Shown here: piece after piece, positions 1-9,867 of the stretch
How the letters are laid out: every line of letters starts with the position of its first letter
Position numbering within the stretch: position 1 is the stretch's first letter
Assembly: GCF_000757845.1 (NCBI RefSeq)
Contig: NZ_CP007753.1
Span: forward strand, 558,001 to 622,000
Length of the DNA stretch: 64,000 nt
Source: Prochlorococcus sp. MIT 0604
GTDB taxonomy: Bacteria > Cyanobacteriota > Cyanobacteriia > PCC-6307 > Cyanobiaceae
Reading direction: 5' to 3'
Translations under genes and position numbers: made by a program
Notes under the pieces: model-generated
Told to the model about the DNA's origin: nothing
Seen by the model: only the letters and a program-made list of their open reading frames with translations
Databases searched by the model: none

Positions 1-1802
1 ATATCTTTTTAAATAAACCAAGAGATTTCCTTGGAGGATTAGATATGAATATAGTTTATGATCTTGATATAAAATCTTTTTCTAGCAATATTTTTTCCAA
101 TGGTTCATCAATTAAAAATAATAAAATAATATTTGATAAAGGACTAGTTAAATTTAATAATTCTATTTTTGATATTGATTTTTCCCTTATAGTAAATGAT
201 TCTGAAATCCCAATTAATATTGAAGGCTCAATACCTATAAATAAATCTGATAAATTAGATCTAAGATTTATTGGGAATGGAAAATTTATTGAATTAATAG
301 ATATTTTTGCTGATGAATACTTTACCTTTAAAGAAGGTGATGTAAATCTAAGAGTTATCCTAAAAGGAACCTTAAATAAACCTCTACTAAATGGATTTTT
401 CGTAGTTAAAGATTCTGAAATTGAATTTTTAAACAATAGAATAAAAGATATTAATAGCACAATAATCTTTGATTTTGACTCTTTAGAGATCAATAATCTA
501 CAAGCTAATGCTGATGATTCTGGAGAAATTTTTGTAAAAGGTTCTTTGCCTTTTTACAGTCAGAATGATTCTGAGGAGGCAGAAATTAATTTAATAACTA
601 ATAGATTTACTTTAAAGAAAGGTAATTTTAATTTTTTAATAGATTCAGATCTCGATTTAAGTGGATCATTTGAAAGTCCTGTTTTGGGAGGTTCTCTATC
701 TTTTAATAATGGATTTATTAATTTTAATAGCACCAATCAAAACAATAAAAATGAAAATAATCTTATAAGAAAAGAGGATAAAAAAGATTGGCCAGAACTT
801 TACTGGAATAATAATGAAAATATTGAAATAATTTCAAATGAAACAATCTTGAATTCAGTTCTTTTGGGAGAAACTTTGCCTAATTATTTGGATAATTTGA
901 GTTTTAATAATCTTAAATTAAAACTTGGTCCAGATTTTAAACTTCAATATTCAGAATTAGTTCAAGCTTATTTAGATACCAGATTAGACCTTAATATAAA
1001 CGGAAAAGTAGGAAAAGATTTAAATGCTAGAGGTCTAATTTATCTTAAAAAAGGTAGAGCTAATCTATATACCACTCCATTTAAACTTGATAAAAATAAA
1101 GACAATTATATTTTATTTGCATCTAGAAGTGGTGTTGTTCCATTTATTAATTTTTCTCTGGTTAGTAAAGTTCCAGATTCTATAATACCTATAAGTCAAA
1201 ATAATCAGGATTCAAACCTCTCAGGTGATCTTGATGTTAATGCTACTTCAAGTGGTTTGGGATCATTTGGGATTGGTAATTCAAGGCTTATCAAAATTGA
1301 AGCATCTTATGAAGGATTTTTAGATCAATTATCATTTGCTGATGAAAATAGAAGAATCCAATTAAGGAGCACGCCAAGTTATAACAGATCACAAATAATT
1401 GGTTTGATTGGAGGTAACTCTGCAAATTTAATTAATAGAGCATTCATTTCTCAACTTAATAATGCTGATGCATTTAGTGAAAGATTTCAGTTATCTCTAT
1501 ATCCAGCGTTAATAGAAAATAATGATTCATTAAATAATATTTTTTCAAATGAAAATTTAGATATAGACAATGATGATCAATCATCTTCTAATGAAGAATT
1601 TTCTTCTCAAGCTTGGGTAGCCGAAATAGGTCTTGATATTACTGATGCGATAAATTTTGCCTTTCAAACTGTTCCAGGTAGAGAAGATATTTCACCTTTA
1701 GGAATTTTGACTTTTCAGGCAAATCCAAACCTAGAATTATTAGGTTCTTTTGATTCCAATGGGGATTGGAAAAGTCAAGTTCAATTATTTTTTAGATATT
1801 AA
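1..1802 (+). CDS. tamB: TamB-like translocation/assembly protein (DUF490), 3' part
   Basis: The reading frame is open to the left edge (in frame from base 3), so the ATG at 45 is internal and this is the C-terminal ~600 residues of a longer protein. The region has the alternating short beta-strand pattern rich in N, I, L, F, D and G that is typical of TamB/Tic236 proteins. It ends in the conserved C-terminal block (an LRSTPSYNRSQIIGLIGG-like stretch, then a final aromatic strand SQVQLFFRY). TamB-family proteins span the periplasm and help move lipids or outer-membrane proteins with Omp85 partners. Family assignment rests on this C-terminal signature. The 5' part lies outside the window. proA follows after 66 bp on the same strand. 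Confidence 0.82.
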   Translation, partial: IFLNKPRDFLGGLDMNIVYDLDIKSFSSNIFSNGSSIKNNKIIFDKGLVKFNNSIFDIDFSLIVNDSEIPINIEGSIPINKSDKLDLRFIGNGKFIELIDIFADEYFTFKEGDVNLRVILKGTLNKPLLNGFFVVKDSEIEFLNNRIKDINSTIIFDFDSLEINNLQANADDSGEIFVKGSLPFYSQNDSEEAEINLITNRFTLKKGNFNFLIDSDLDLSGSFESPVLGGSLSFNNGFINFNSTNQNNKNENNLIRKEDKKDWPELYWNNNENIEIISNETILNSVLLGETLPNYLDNLSFNNLKLKLGPDFKLQYSELVQAYLDTRLDLNINGKVGKDLNARGLIYLKKGRANLYTTPFKLDKNKDNYILFASRSGVVPFINFSLVSKVPDSIIPISQNNQDSNLSGDLDVNATSSGLGSFGIGNSRLIKIEASYEGFLDQLSFADENRRIQLRSTPSYNRSQIIGLIGGNSANLINRAFISQLNNADAFSERFQLSLYPALIENNDSLNNIFSNENLDIDNDDQSSSNEEFSSQAWVAEIGLDITDAINFAFQTVPGREDISPLGILTFQANPNLELLGSFDSNGDWKSQVQLFFRY

Positions 1803-1868
1803 TTCAGAAAGAAATTTACTTTAAAGAATCGTTAATTTGAATTATTATTAGATTAACTAAAAAATATT

Positions 1869-3179
1869 ATGGCTAATATCTTTGAAGTCCCACAACCCGG
1901 TAATGATCTTTTAGAAAAAGCTGAGAAAGTTCGTTTTGCGTCAATAAAAATAAGTCAGACTGAAAATCAAAATCGAATTAAAGCCTTAAATTTTATGGCT
2001 GATTATCTAGAAAAAAATTCTAAAGAAATATTAGAGGCTAATAATGAGGATTATTCAAATGCAGAAAAAAAAGGTATTTCTAGCGCTTTACTTTCTAGAT
2101 TAAAGTTATCAAAATCAAAATTAAATTCAGGGATTGAAGGAGTAAGAAAAGTTGGCGATTTGACTGATCCTGTAAATCAAGTCCAAATAAAAAGAGAGCT
2201 TGCAGAGGGATTGATCTTAGAAAGAAAGACTGTGCCAATTGGAGTCTTAGGGGTTATTTTTGAATCAAGGCCAGATGCCGTAATGCAGATTAGTTCTTTA
2301 GCAATAAGATCGGGTAATGGAGTAATGCTAAAGGGAGGTAGTGAAGCCAATTTAACAAATACTTCAATAGTGAAAGCATTACAAGAAGGTCTAGATGAAT
2401 CAGGTCTTGATAAAAATGCAATATGTTTATTAACCAGCAGGAAAGATAGTATGGCGATGTTAAATCTTGAGAAATATATTAATTTAATCATTCCAAGAGG
2501 AAGTAATGAATTAGTTAAATTTATTCAGGAGAATACAAAAATTCCTGTGCTAGGACATGCTGATGGAATTTGTCACTTGTTCATAGATATTGAGGCAAAT
2601 TTAGAGATGGCTTTATCAGTTGCTTTGGACAGCAAAATTCAATATCCGGCAGCATGTAATGCTATCGAAACTTTATTAGTCCATAAAGATATCGCACCAG
2701 CTTTTTTAGAAAGGGCTATCCCTCTTTTTAATTCTAATGATGTTAAATTAATCGGAGATAAGAGATCTCTTGAATTAGGGTTAAATTATGAGGCTAGCCT
2801 AGAAGATTGGGGAACTGAATATTTGGATTTAATTCTATCGATAAAAATTGTTGATGATCTTGAGGAGGCAATCACACATATTCAAAAATATAGTTCAAAA
2901 CATACAGATGGAATAATTACTGAAAATTCAAATACTGCCAATAAATTTATGAATGTAGTTGATAGTTCAGGTGTTTTTCATAATTGCTCTACTAGGTTCG
3001 CAGATGGGTTTAGATATGGATTTGGCGCTGAAGTTGGCATATCTACTCAAACTCTTCCTCCAAGGGGACCTGTAGGTCTAGAAGGTTTGGTAACTTATAA
3101 ATATTTCCTAAAAGGTGTTGGGAATATAGTTGATGATTTTTCATCAGGAAAGGCTATCTATACGCATAAAGATCTTTAA
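1869..3179 (+). CDS. proA: Gamma-glutamyl phosphate reductase
   Basis: Second step of proline synthesis: NADPH-dependent reduction of gamma-glutamyl phosphate to glutamate semialdehyde in the cytoplasm. The 436 residues match full length for the family. The aldehyde-dehydrogenase-type catalytic Cys is C263 in the AACNAIETLLVH block. The GVIFESRPDAV cofactor region and the C-terminal STRFADGFRYGFGAEVGIST segment are both present. The next gene, folB, starts 11 bp downstream, so the two are probably co-transcribed. proB is not in the window. Confidence 0.97.
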   Translation: MANIFEVPQPGNDLLEKAEKVRFASIKISQTENQNRIKALNFMADYLEKNSKEILEANNEDYSNAEKKGISSALLSRLKLSKSKLNSGIEGVRKVGDLTDPVNQVQIKRELAEGLILERKTVPIGVLGVIFESRPDAVMQISSLAIRSGNGVMLKGGSEANLTNTSIVKALQEGLDESGLDKNAICLLTSRKDSMAMLNLEKYINLIIPRGSNELVKFIQENTKIPVLGHADGICHLFIDIEANLEMALSVALDSKIQYPAACNAIETLLVHKDIAPAFLERAIPLFNSNDVKLIGDKRSLELGLNYEASLEDWGTEYLDLILSIKIVDDLEEAITHIQKYSSKHTDGIITENSNTANKFMNVVDSSGVFHNCSTRFADGFRYGFGAEVGISTQTLPPRGPVGLEGLVTYKYFLKGVGNIVDDFSSGKAIYTHKDL

Positions 3180-3190
3180 AACTTTTAAAG

Positions 3191-3553
3191 ATGGAAACTT
3201 TTTTAAAAATTGAGAATATTAAACTTTGGGCTAGGGTTGGTGTTCTTGATGAAGAAAGGGAATTGGGACAACTATTTATTTTAGATATATTTTTGTGGAC
3301 TGATTTTGAAAAATGTACAATAAATGATGATATAGAAAAAACAATTGACTATTCAAAATTAGTTCAAATTTTAAAAGACCAATCAAAGAAAATATATTGT
3401 TACACAATTGAAAAATATTCAAACGAAATTTTAGAAATCATTAATCAGGGATTTAAGCTTTCTAAAGTTAAAATTATCTTGACAAAATGTAATCCTCCAA
3501 TCACAGGTTTCGATGGGAAGGTGTCAATAGTAAGAATTCTTGAAAATAATTAA
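3191..3553 (+). CDS. folB: Dihydroneopterin aldolase (FolB)
   Basis: Folate pathway enzyme that cleaves dihydroneopterin to 6-hydroxymethyl-dihydropterin and glycolaldehyde. The 120-residue length is standard. It has the N-terminal ENIKLWARVGVLDEER segment, the catalytic Glu region (GVLDEERELGQ), the DYSKL motif, and the C-terminal KCNPPI block found in FolB tunnel-fold proteins. It lies 11 bp after proA, and its 3' end overlaps the following hydrolase gene by 14 bp, so translational coupling is likely. Confidence 0.93.
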   Translation: METFLKIENIKLWARVGVLDEERELGQLFILDIFLWTDFEKCTINDDIEKTIDYSKLVQILKDQSKKIYCYTIEKYSNEILEIINQGFKLSKVKIILTKCNPPITGFDGKVSIVRILENN

Positions 3554-4151
3554 AGTATTGGAAAAAAGAAATCCTATTATATTGATTCATGGTCTTTGGA
3601 ATACTTCAAGTATTTTTTCTTCTATTACCTCAAAACTTGATGATATTGGCATTGAATATTTTGCCCCAACTCTTAAACATTCATATGGAATGACTTCAAT
3701 TCTGGATTTGACTAATAAATTAAACGAATTAATTTTAGAGAAATATGGTTTAGAAAAAGAAATAGATATTTTAGGATTTTCTATGGGAGGAATAATTGGT
3801 AGATACTGGCTTCAAAAATTTAATGGGCATAAAAGAACAAGAAGATTAATATCTATAGGTTCCCCTCACAAAGGAACTTTGATGGCTCAATTAATACCTA
3901 AATACCCCTTTAGAGGAATATCAGAAATGAAAATAAATAGTAAGTTTTTAAGAGAACTAGCAAATAATGATTTTTTTCTTGATGAAATTGAGTGTATAAA
4001 TTTCTTTACTTATTGGGATATGATGGTTTTCCCTGGCTGGTGGACAAATTTAAATTTTGGGAAAAAAATATCAGTAAAAGTATATAAACATAGAAACCTT
4101 GTAAGAAATAAATCTGTGGTTGACAAAATAATCGATGAAATTATTAAGTAG
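3540..4151 (+). CDS. Small lipase-like alpha/beta hydrolase
   Basis: A 203-residue alpha/beta-hydrolase. It has the oxyanion-hole motif HGLWN near residue 18, a nucleophile elbow GFSMGG (GxSxG) near residue 82, and a late His (KHRNLV) that could complete the triad. It resembles the class 2 lipase / PGAP1-like acylhydrolases common in cyanobacteria. The substrate is unknown. The start is TTG inside the end of folB (14-bp overlap), with no better in-frame ATG. Its 3' end overlaps the convergent M3 peptidase gene by 8 bp, leaving no room for a terminator. Confidence 0.8.
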   Translation: MKIIKVLEKRNPIILIHGLWNTSSIFSSITSKLDDIGIEYFAPTLKHSYGMTSILDLTNKLNELILEKYGLEKEIDILGFSMGGIIGRYWLQKFNGHKRTRRLISIGSPHKGTLMAQLIPKYPFRGISEMKINSKFLRELANNDFFLDEIECINFFTYWDMMVFPGWWTNLNFGKKISVKVYKHRNLVRNKSVVDKIIDEIIK

Positions 4152-6231
4152 CTCCAGATAGACCTAAGTGCCTTATTAAGGAATCAGTTTGTGGCTCTCT
4201 TCCCCTGAATAGTTTAAATATATCTAATGGAGGTAAGCTTCCTCCTAAGCTGAGTATTGTATCTTTAAATTTCTTTCCTATTAACCTTAAATCTTCAGGG
4301 TTTTCTAGATCAGCTTCTTCAAACATTGAAAACGCATCAGCACTTAGAACTTCAGCCCATTTATATGAGTAATATCCTGCAGAATATCCGCCTGCAAATA
4401 TATGACTAAAACAACAGAGAAAGTGATCTTCTTGAATTGGTTCAATAACAGTAGTTTGTTTTGCAATTTCTCTTCTTATTTCATCTGCTGTTTTACCTTT
4501 GTTTTTATCAATACTACTGTGTAATCTGAGGTCAGTAATTGCAAAATGTAGTTGTCTAAGAGTAGCCATACCACAATTAAAAGTTCTATTCTTTAGGAGC
4601 TTCTCAAAATTCTCATCGGATAACTTTTCTCCTGTTTTGTAGTGCTTAGCAATATTCATAAGAGTATTTTTATGAAAACACCAGTTTTCCATAAATTGAC
4701 TTGGAAGTTCGACTGCATCCCACTCAACGTTGTTGATGCCAGCTGCTTGAGGAAGATTTACAGTAGTAAGCATGTGTTGAAGACCATGACCAAATTCATG
4801 GAAAAGTGTCTGAACTTCTTCAAAACTCATCAAACTAGGTTTATCTTTTGATGGTGGAGTCTGATTACATACGAGATAAGCTACCGGGAGGGTCTTTTCG
4901 CCAACATTATTTTTATTCAAACATTCATCCATCCAAGCTCCTCCCCTCTTTGATTCAGGCCTCGAATATGGATCTAGGTAAAATGATGCTATTTTGTCAT
5001 TTTCTTTATTGAGGATATTAAAAAATAAAACGTCATCATTCCACAAAGGTGCCTCATCAGTTGCCTCGACTACTTTAATTTCAAAGAGCTTTTCACTTAA
5101 TTTAAATAAACCTTTTAAAACATCATTTAGTGGGAACCAAGGTCTCAAAGACTCTTGATCCAAATTGAGCTTTTCTTTTCTAAGAAGTTCGGACCAATAA
5201 CTAATATCCCATGGCTCGATAATCTGTGATTTTGGAAATCCATTAGCTTTAGAAAACTTATCGAGAGTTTCTAATTCAATTTTTGCGGTTTTGAATGCTG
5301 GTTCTCTTAATTCTTCTAAAAGGTTTTCAACATTTTTAATTTCTTTCGCCATTTTCGTTGACAAACTTAGTTCTGCCCAACTTTTATAACCGAGAAGATT
5401 AGCTTGTTTAGTTCTAAGAGATAATATCTCTTCAATGATTTGAGAATTATTTTTTTCTCCTTGAGATGCCCTACCAACGAATGCCTTATATAGTTTCTCT
5501 CTAAGGTTACGGTCGGTGGCATATGTCATAAATGAAGTATAGGTTGGAATATCTAGACTTAATTTCCAAGGACCATTTTTGATATCGACTTTTTCATCTT
5601 TTTTTAAATGGTTTTGCGCAGAAATTGCCATTAATTCAAGTACGCGTTCAGGAAGGCCATCGACTTCAGATTTTTTATTTAAAATTAGAAACCATTTATT
5701 TGTTGCATCAAGAACATTATTGCTGAAGTCTGTTGATAGCTTTCCAAGCTTTTCTGAAATGTTGTTGAATTCCAATTGATCATTCTTTTGTAGTGAAATT
5801 CCTCTATGTTGCATCTCAAGGATTTCTTTATCCAAAATTCTGTTTTTGATTTGATCAAAGTTATTTGTCTCTTTAAGCTTGACTAAAGAATTGTATATTA
5901 TTTTACTTTGTCCGAATTTATTACTCAAGCTAATAATCTCTGGAAGAAATTTTGAATAAATGTCTCTTAGACTTTCAGAATTATTTACTGCATTTAGGTG
6001 ACTTATTACTCCCCAACTCCATCTAAGAACTTCATTGACTTCATTTAAGGGATTTATTAAATTATCCCAATTTAAATCATTGCGAATCAAATAGTTAGAT
6101 AAATTTTTCTCTATGTTTTTAAAATCTTTAGCTATCTTTTCTAGAACTACTGGGAATTCTTTATTTATGCTTTCGGGAGTAAATTTTTTAAATTCTGGTA
6201 ATTCTCCATATTTAAAAATTGAGGTATCCAT
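4144..6231 (-). CDS. prlC: Oligopeptidase A-type M3 metallopeptidase
   Basis: A cytoplasmic zinc oligopeptidase of the thimet/oligopeptidase A family that degrades short peptides, including cleaved signal peptides. At 695 residues it is full length. The zinc motif HEFGH is at residues 478-482 (H478, E479, H482) with the third-ligand helix downstream (NNVEWDAVELPSQ). The SRPESKRGGAW and GGYSAGYYSYKW blocks near the C-terminus are family hallmarks for substrate binding. It is the last gene of a long minus-strand run, 13 bp after ndhD. Confidence 0.94.
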   Translation of the reverse strand: MDTSIFKYGELPEFKKFTPESINKEFPVVLEKIAKDFKNIEKNLSNYLIRNDLNWDNLINPLNEVNEVLRWSWGVISHLNAVNNSESLRDIYSKFLPEIISLSNKFGQSKIIYNSLVKLKETNNFDQIKNRILDKEILEMQHRGISLQKNDQLEFNNISEKLGKLSTDFSNNVLDATNKWFLILNKKSEVDGLPERVLELMAISAQNHLKKDEKVDIKNGPWKLSLDIPTYTSFMTYATDRNLREKLYKAFVGRASQGEKNNSQIIEEILSLRTKQANLLGYKSWAELSLSTKMAKEIKNVENLLEELREPAFKTAKIELETLDKFSKANGFPKSQIIEPWDISYWSELLRKEKLNLDQESLRPWFPLNDVLKGLFKLSEKLFEIKVVEATDEAPLWNDDVLFFNILNKENDKIASFYLDPYSRPESKRGGAWMDECLNKNNVGEKTLPVAYLVCNQTPPSKDKPSLMSFEEVQTLFHEFGHGLQHMLTTVNLPQAAGINNVEWDAVELPSQFMENWCFHKNTLMNIAKHYKTGEKLSDENFEKLLKNRTFNCGMATLRQLHFAITDLRLHSSIDKNKGKTADEIRREIAKQTTVIEPIQEDHFLCCFSHIFAGGYSAGYYSYKWAEVLSADAFSMFEEADLENPEDLRLIGKKFKDTILSLGGSLPPLDIFKLFRGREPQTDSLIRHLGLSGAT

Positions 6232-6244
6232 TTATTAAAGTAAT

Positions 6245-7786
6245 CTAAATAACTAAAGGAGGTATCAACCCAACTAATTTAGCTAGAGTCAGCTGCTGAC
6301 TGAGAGCGTTCGTTGAAGATTCGTATAAATTTATCGCAATTTTCGGCCAAAAACCTATCACTAAAGTAGGCAACAATAAGCTGAAGCCAATAGTCAATTC
6401 TCGACCATTCATTTCTTTAACTGTAGCTAGTGCAGGAATTCTAGGGCCAAAGAAAACTCTTCTACACATTGATAGTAGATATATTGGCGTTAGTACTAAA
6501 CCTATAGCTGCAATAAGAATAGTGATCGATCTAAAGATAGAGCTGAACCCTTCTTGACTAGTAATCCCTAAAAATACAGTGATTTCACTTATAAATCCGC
6601 TCATCCCAGGTAGTGCAAGAGAGGCTAAAGAACTTGCCAAGAAAAAAGCGAAAGTTATTGGCAAGACCTTTGCCAAACCTCCCATATTTGGTATCGAAAG
6701 AGTATTTGTTCTTTCATAGAATGAGCCCGTAACAAAAAACATAGCTGCAGCGATAAGTCCGTGACTTATCATTTGGAGCATTGCTCCGCTTATACCTAAA
6801 GCATCTACTGCTCCAATCCCTAATAGAACAAAACCCATATGACTCACAGAGCTACATGCAATTCTCCTTTTAACATTATCTTGAGCGAATGCATTAAGAG
6901 CTCCATAAATTATATTAATGATTCCAAGAATAATTAGCGCAGGTGCAATTTGAAGATGTACTTCAGGTAGTATTTGAACATTAAATCTTAAGAGAGCGTA
7001 TCCTCCCATTTTTAATAGAATTCCAGCGAGTAACATTGAAACTGGTGCATTCGCCTCTCCATGTGCATCGGGCAACCAAGTATGTAATGGAAAGATAGGA
7101 AGTTTTACTCCAAAACCAATTAAAAATCCTAAATAAGATAATAACGCTAGGCTGCCTGTTGCATGTTTATTGGTTAAATTAGTAATATTTAAAGTAAAAG
7201 TATCACCACTCAAAGCAAGTGCTAAACCACTTATGAGTATTAATAAAGAAGCTAAAGCTGTATAAAGAATAAATTTTGTTGCCGCATATAATTTCTTTTT
7301 CCCTCCCCAAATAGCAATAAGAAGATATACCGGAACCAATTCAAGTTCCCATGCCAAGAAAAATAATAGGAAATCTTGAGAAAGGAAAACTAGTGCTTGT
7401 GCTGATGCTTGTACTAATAAAAGGGCAAAATATAGATTAGATTTTTTCTTAATTTTCCAACTTGCCGCAGCTGATAAAAATGTAATTAACCCACTCAAAG
7501 CTACTAAAGGAGCAGATAACCCATCTACGCCCAGAGACCACTCTAAGCCAATTGAGGGTAACCATGAGGCTCTTTCAACCAGTTGCAAAGAGCTATCTGA
7601 AGTATTGAATTTTTGAAAGAGAACGCCGATTATTAATAAAAAATCTATAAATAAAAAACTTAATGAAATATTTCTAGGTAGTGTATTATCTTCTCCTTCT
7701 TTCGAACTTAAGAAAGGCATTATTAATGCCCCAATTAAAGGCAATAAAACAACAGATGATAACCAAGGAAAAGATTCTAAATTCAT
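6245..7786 (-). CDS. ndhD: NAD(P)H-quinone oxidoreductase subunit 4 (NdhD)
   Basis: Proton-pumping membrane subunit of the thylakoid NDH-1 complex, used in respiration and cyclic electron flow. The 513 residues contain about 14 hydrophobic helices. The conserved antiporter-like core is present: a Glu in the [19 protein letters not shown] helix, a Lys in the [19 protein letters not shown] segment, and the APVSMLLAG loop. It could be NdhD1 or another NdhD paralogue; I cannot tell which from this alone. It lies 79 bp after thrB, the largest gap in this run, so it may have its own promoter. Confidence 0.95.
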   Translation of the reverse strand: MNLESFPWLSSVVLLPLIGALIMPFLSSKEGEDNTLPRNISLSFLFIDFLLIIGVLFQKFNTSDSSLQLVERASWLPSIGLEWSLGVDGLSAPLVALSGLITFLSAAASWKIKKKSNLYFALLLVQASAQALVFLSQDFLLFFLAWELELVPVYLLIAIWGGKKKLYAATKFILYTALASLLILISGLALALSGDTFTLNITNLTNKHATGSLALLSYLGFLIGFGVKLPIFPLHTWLPDAHGEANAPVSMLLAGILLKMGGYALLRFNVQILPEVHLQIAPALIILGIINIIYGALNAFAQDNVKRRIACSSVSHMGFVLLGIGAVDALGISGAMLQMISHGLIAAAMFFVTGSFYERTNTLSIPNMGGLAKVLPITFAFFLASSLASLALPGMSGFISEITVFLGITSQEGFSSIFRSITILIAAIGLVLTPIYLLSMCRRVFFGPRIPALATVKEMNGRELTIGFSLLLPTLVIGFWPKIAINLYESSTNALSQQLTLAKLVGLIPPLVI

Positions 7787-7865
7787 TTATTGAATGAATA
7801 ATTTTTTTATTCTAGTTGAAGTTGTACTAGCTTGAGACTATAACATTAAAAATGCCTAAGTAAAA

Positions 7866-8813
7866 CTACTCACTAGAGATAGTGCTAGATTGGCTACCGG
7901 TTGTTTGAACGTTTAAGAAGGGCGCTCTGCTAGCTACACCTGACTTCTCCCATGCTTTCACCATGGCTTGACTGACGTTTTTACCATTTTCTTTTTTACA
8001 TAAAGCTAAGATACTTGGCCCAGCCCCACTAATTGCGCATCCTAGAGCACCTGCATTTAGTGCTGCATCTTTAACTTCTAATCCACCCTTAATTAGTTTC
8101 CATCTGTAGGGTTCATGTAGCTTATCAAACATTCCCTCTTTTATAAGTTCCGCATTTCCTGCTTTTAAGCCGTTTAGTAACAAGGTAAGTGCCCCCATAT
8201 TTGTCACTGCATCAGATATAGGTACATTCTTGGGCATAACCTTTCTTGCTTCACTTGTGCTTAGACGAATTGCAGGTATTGCTACAACAGCTTTAATTGA
8301 ATCGTGCCAATCACATCTAATGATTCTCCATCTCTGAGAAGAAGACCTGGCTGTCAAACAAAGTCCACCCAGCAGAGAGGGAACTACATTATCAGGATGA
8401 CCTTCTATATCAATGGCAAGTTCAAGGAGTTTTTCTTTGGACAATGGAGAATTCATTATTGCATTTGCTCCGATAAGCCCAGCAACTATTGCTGTAGCAC
8501 TACTTCCCAGCCCGCGTGCAGGCGGCACTGCCAACTTAACTCTTGCTTCAAGTGCAAAAGGATCCATATTTGCGCTCTGCCATACTTTCTGAGCTGCTCT
8601 AAAAACTAAGTTTTCAGGCCCCCCTCTTAAATGATTACCATCTGTACTTTCCATTATTAAGTCAAATCTATCTCCACCACCTTCAATTCTTGTAAAAATA
8701 AACTCATTATATAAATCTAATGCTGCTCCAAGACAATCGAATCCAGGGCCTAAATTGGCAGTTGTGGAAGGTACTGTTACCCTTATTTTTTTACCTACTT
8801 CAGGAATAGACAT
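7866..8813 (-). CDS. thrB: Homoserine kinase
   Basis: ATP-dependent phosphorylation of homoserine on the way to threonine. A 315-residue GHMP kinase with the N-terminal VPSTTANLGPGFDCLG motif, the glycine-rich ATP loop PPARGLGSSATA near residue 100, and the C-terminal GCAISGAGPSILAL motif. It sits 9 bp after glk and is followed by ndhD. Two genes upstream in the same run is thrS, placing threonine synthesis beside threonine charging. Confidence 0.97.
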   Translation of the reverse strand: MSIPEVGKKIRVTVPSTTANLGPGFDCLGAALDLYNEFIFTRIEGGGDRFDLIMESTDGNHLRGGPENLVFRAAQKVWQSANMDPFALEARVKLAVPPARGLGSSATAIVAGLIGANAIMNSPLSKEKLLELAIDIEGHPDNVVPSLLGGLCLTARSSSQRWRIIRCDWHDSIKAVVAIPAIRLSTSEARKVMPKNVPISDAVTNMGALTLLLNGLKAGNAELIKEGMFDKLHEPYRWKLIKGGLEVKDAALNAGALGCAISGAGPSILALCKKENGKNVSQAMVKAWEKSGVASRAPFLNVQTTGSQSSTISSE

Positions 8814-8822
8814 TTTTTGTTT

Positions 8823-9857
8823 TTAAGTTTTTAAAAGCATTTTTGCTCTGCAGGCTGCACTAAAAAGTCCAAACTCTTCATCTAAAATTACTTTCATAGG
8901 TATTGTTTTAAGAATATCTTTTAATCTTCCCTTGTCGAAAAATTGTTTTAAAAATAAATCTGATTTAAAGTTTTTGAAATGCTTTGATGCGGTTCCTCCA
9001 GAAATCCATAACCCGCCAAAGCATAACTCTTGAAGAGCAACATCTCCCAATAAAGAGGCATAAGCGCCTAACCAAATACTCTCAACTTCAATCATTATTT
9101 GATCCCCTTCTTTAGAAAGATTACAAATTTTTTCAGGTAGTTCTTTTCTGGCAGCATCTAAAATTTTAATTTTATTTAAATATTTTTTTAAAGGATGGTT
9201 TTGGGCATCAGGTTTGCTTAGTCTCCATTCGGCAATTCTTGATAAACCAGTGCCGCTAATAATTCTTTCACAGGATATCCTTTCAACTTTTAGATAATTC
9301 TTAAGCCAAATTTTTAATTCCCATTCTAATTTTGACTTTGGAGAGTATTCAACGTGTCCTCCTTCGCTGGCTAGAACTTTTACCTTATTTCCTGATATTA
9401 GACCTCTTGCAATGCCTAAACCAGTACCGGCTCCAACTATGGCATGCAAATCATTGTTAGTGCCTTTAGAATGAGATCGATTTTGGATAGTTGAATATTG
9501 ATTTTTTTTTAAAAAAGGTATTCCATACATTTGAACTGCAAAATCATTAATTAGCTCGCATTTTTCAAATTTAAATTTATTTTTTAATTTATTTCCTGAA
9601 ATATTCCATGATAAGTTCATAATTTTTGCGTTGTTGTTAGATAAAGGACCAGCCACAGCGAAACATGCAGAAGAAGGGTGGGTAATATTTTTGCATTCAT
9701 TTTTAAGAAAATCTTCTAGAATTAGTTCAAAAGAATCCCAATCAGAAGATACATATTTCTTTTTGAATAACAGTTTAGGCGAATCATCATTTATTACTCT
9801 TTCGTAAATTCCCAATAGAACTTTGGTACCTCCTAAATCACAAGCAAGAAAATTCAT
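8823..9857 (-). CDS. glk: Glucokinase (Glk family)
   Basis: Phosphorylates glucose to glucose-6-phosphate. The 344 residues include the phosphate-1 loop FLACDLGGTKVLLG at the N-terminus, the AVAGPL segment, an INDF motif that carries the catalytic Asp, GAGTGLGIARG, and an EGGHVEY motif. This layout fits the bacterial/cyanobacterial Glk family rather than ROK kinases, because no CxCGxxGC zinc motif is seen. It lies between thrS (10 bp) and thrB (9 bp). Confidence 0.92.
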   Translation of the reverse strand: MNFLACDLGGTKVLLGIYERVINDDSPKLLFKKKYVSSDWDSFELILEDFLKNECKNITHPSSACFAVAGPLSNNNAKIMNLSWNISGNKLKNKFKFEKCELINDFAVQMYGIPFLKKNQYSTIQNRSHSKGTNNDLHAIVGAGTGLGIARGLISGNKVKVLASEGGHVEYSPKSKLEWELKIWLKNYLKVERISCERIISGTGLSRIAEWRLSKPDAQNHPLKKYLNKIKILDAARKELPEKICNLSKEGDQIMIEVESIWLGAYASLLGDVALQELCFGGLWISGGTASKHFKNFKSDLFLKQFFDKGRLKDILKTIPMKVILDEEFGLFSAACRAKMLLKT

Positions 9858-9867
9858 CTATTCGAAA

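Noticed and set aside
56-493. 145-codon open frame antisense to the TamB-like gene
   Set aside because: Mirror of AT-rich coding DNA on the other strand; no family pattern and no own upstream signals.
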